The notes beneath the pieces are model-generated. The model made no database searches, was not told where the DNA came from, and was given only the letters and a program-made list of their open reading frames with translations. DNA of 64,000 nucleotides from Lachnospiraceae bacterium 10-1 (GTDB taxonomy: Bacteria > Bacillota > Clostridia > Lachnospirales > Lachnospiraceae). This document shows, one piece after another, positions 63,175-64,000 of the stretch. The stretch covers positions 244,048 to 308,047 of the forward strand of contig KE159817.1 of the NCBI GenBank assembly GCA_000403495.2. Direction: 5' to 3'. The first letter of the stretch is position 1; every line of letters starts with the position of its first letter. The position numbers were made by a program, and so were the translations under genes.

Positions 63175-63999
63175 CTATATAGATTTTTTTTCATATTTTT
63201 TTCCAGACATCCTAAATCTAACTACAATATCACAGATAACAGCTCCTACAAACAATATAACCGCAAGCACCTGTGATACCGGAAGCTGTGTTCCCGGAAT
63301 AAAAAGCTGATCTGTTCTGATTCCTTCAATCCATGCTCTTCCAAGGCCGTAACCGCCTAAATACAATAAAGCAATCTCACCTTCAAACTTTTTATGTTTC
63401 CAATAAATCAATGCAAACACCAAAAGGCATAAATTCCACAGACTTTCATAAAGAAAGGTAGGATGAACCTGTATATAGTTCACACCTTCTGTAATATGCG
63501 ACGCAATGGACTCTGATATATCCGCCGCACGCACAGCCTCAATTGGAAGCCTCATAGCTAAAAAACTATCCGTATATTCTCCAAATACTTCTCTGTTTGT
63601 AAAGTTTCCCCACCTTCCAATAACTTGTCCGAGAATCAAACCAATCACGCCAGTATCCGCCATTTGAAGTGCATTCTGCTTTTTTACCTTAGAATAGACA
63701 AACAATGTAGCAAATGCTGCAATCACACCCCCGTAAATAGCAAGCCCTCCCTGCCGTAGATTAAAGATACTAAGCAGATTATCCTTATACATATCCCATT
63801 CAAAGATCACATAATAAAGCCTTGCACCAATAATGGAGAAAATAACGGCATAAATTGCAAAATCCCAATACAAATCCGGATCCTGCCCTGTCCTTTTCGC
63901 CTGCCATGCAGCAATTAAAATCCCGGCAAGTACTCCCATTCCTATGATTACTCCATATAATGCAATTTCAAAACCAAATACGGTAAAACTTTTTGGCAC
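63175..63999 (-). CDS. lgt: prolipoprotein diacylglyceryl transferase (start at window edge)
   Basis: 274 residues, seven or so membrane helices. Signature GRWGNFTNREVFGE and HPTFLYESLWN match Lgt, which attaches diacylglycerol to lipobox cysteines. The first codon seen is a GTG at the very edge; the protein may begin a few residues further right, outside the window. Confidence 0.9.
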   Translation of the reverse strand: MPKSFTVFGFEIALYGVIIGMGVLAGILIAAWQAKRTGQDPDLYWDFAIYAVIFSIIGARLYYVIFEWDMYKDNLLSIFNLRQGGLAIYGGVIAAFATLFVYSKVKKQNALQMADTGVIGLILGQVIGRWGNFTNREVFGEYTDSFLAMRLPIEAVRAADISESIASHITEGVNYIQVHPTFLYESLWNLCLLVFALIYWKHKKFEGEIALLYLGGYGLGRAWIEGIRTDQLFIPGTQLPVSQVLAVILFVGAVICDIVVRFRMSGKKYEKKSI

Positions 64000-64000
64000 A

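Noticed and set aside
1-64000. tRNA, rRNA or riboswitch genes
   Set aside because: I looked in the larger intergenic stretches and found no cloverleaf-like or known riboswitch-like pattern I could defend.

Overview
The window looks like a chromosomal piece of a spore-forming, AT-rich Clostridia species, most likely of the Lachnospiraceae. The basis is the dcw cell-wall/division cluster without ftsA, the sporulation block spoIIGA-sigE-sigG-ymxH, an Agr-type cyclic peptide quorum-sensing locus, and DUF4280 (PAAR-like)/Rhs proteins typical of gut Firmicutes. Nearly everything is transcribed leftward (minus strand). I saw no tRNA, rRNA or CRISPR array.

Region 1 (about 1-33,900) is one large leftward accessory locus. 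Reading with transcription it runs: AgrA-like LytTR regulator, AgrC-like kinase, a terminator, a promoter with two TTGTCGA repeats, the AgrD pro-peptide, an AgrB protease fused to a von Willebrand A protein, a large sheath-like protein, two Hcp-like tube proteins, a J-domain protein, and then two paralogous tip modules. Each module has a DcrB-like protein, a VgrG-like spike and two accessory proteins. The first ends in a VgrG plus a PAAR-like/GH19 muramidase effector with membrane-anchored putative immunity proteins. The second (after a third VgrG) ends in a 1687-residue PAAR-Rhs toxin with a PD-(D/E)xK-like nuclease tip. Beyond it lie displaced Rhs C-terminal cassettes, each with its own candidate immunity gene; two start at almost the same point of the Rhs coding sequence. 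My reading is a quorum-sensing-linked contractile injection locus with a reservoir of exchangeable toxin tips.

Region 2 (about 34,000-40,700) holds a small XRE regulator, nrdR, and the sporulation genes ymxH, sigG, sigE and spoIIGA. Two nearly identical Rpn-type nuclease genes sit as an inverted pair around ymxH and sigG, and sigG points opposite to its neighbours.

Region 3 (about 40,800-64,000) is an M18 aminopeptidase followed by the dcw cluster read right to left: lgt (edge), mraZ, rsmH, ftsL-like, a class B PBP, a second (SpoVD/FtsI-type) class B PBP, mraY, murD, ftsW/spoVE, murA, divIB, ftsZ. The second PBP is cut in two by a 7.5-kb element at 49,952-57,451. This carries its own large serine recombinase, a TrpXYZ-like ABC transporter behind a near-consensus promoter, a nested IS110-family insertion, a CPBP protease and a gene remnant. 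Both junctions share a 6-bp core and joining the flanks restores the PBP reading frame, so the element resembles developmentally excised sporulation-gene elements. A five-repeat MraZ box lies upstream of mraZ.
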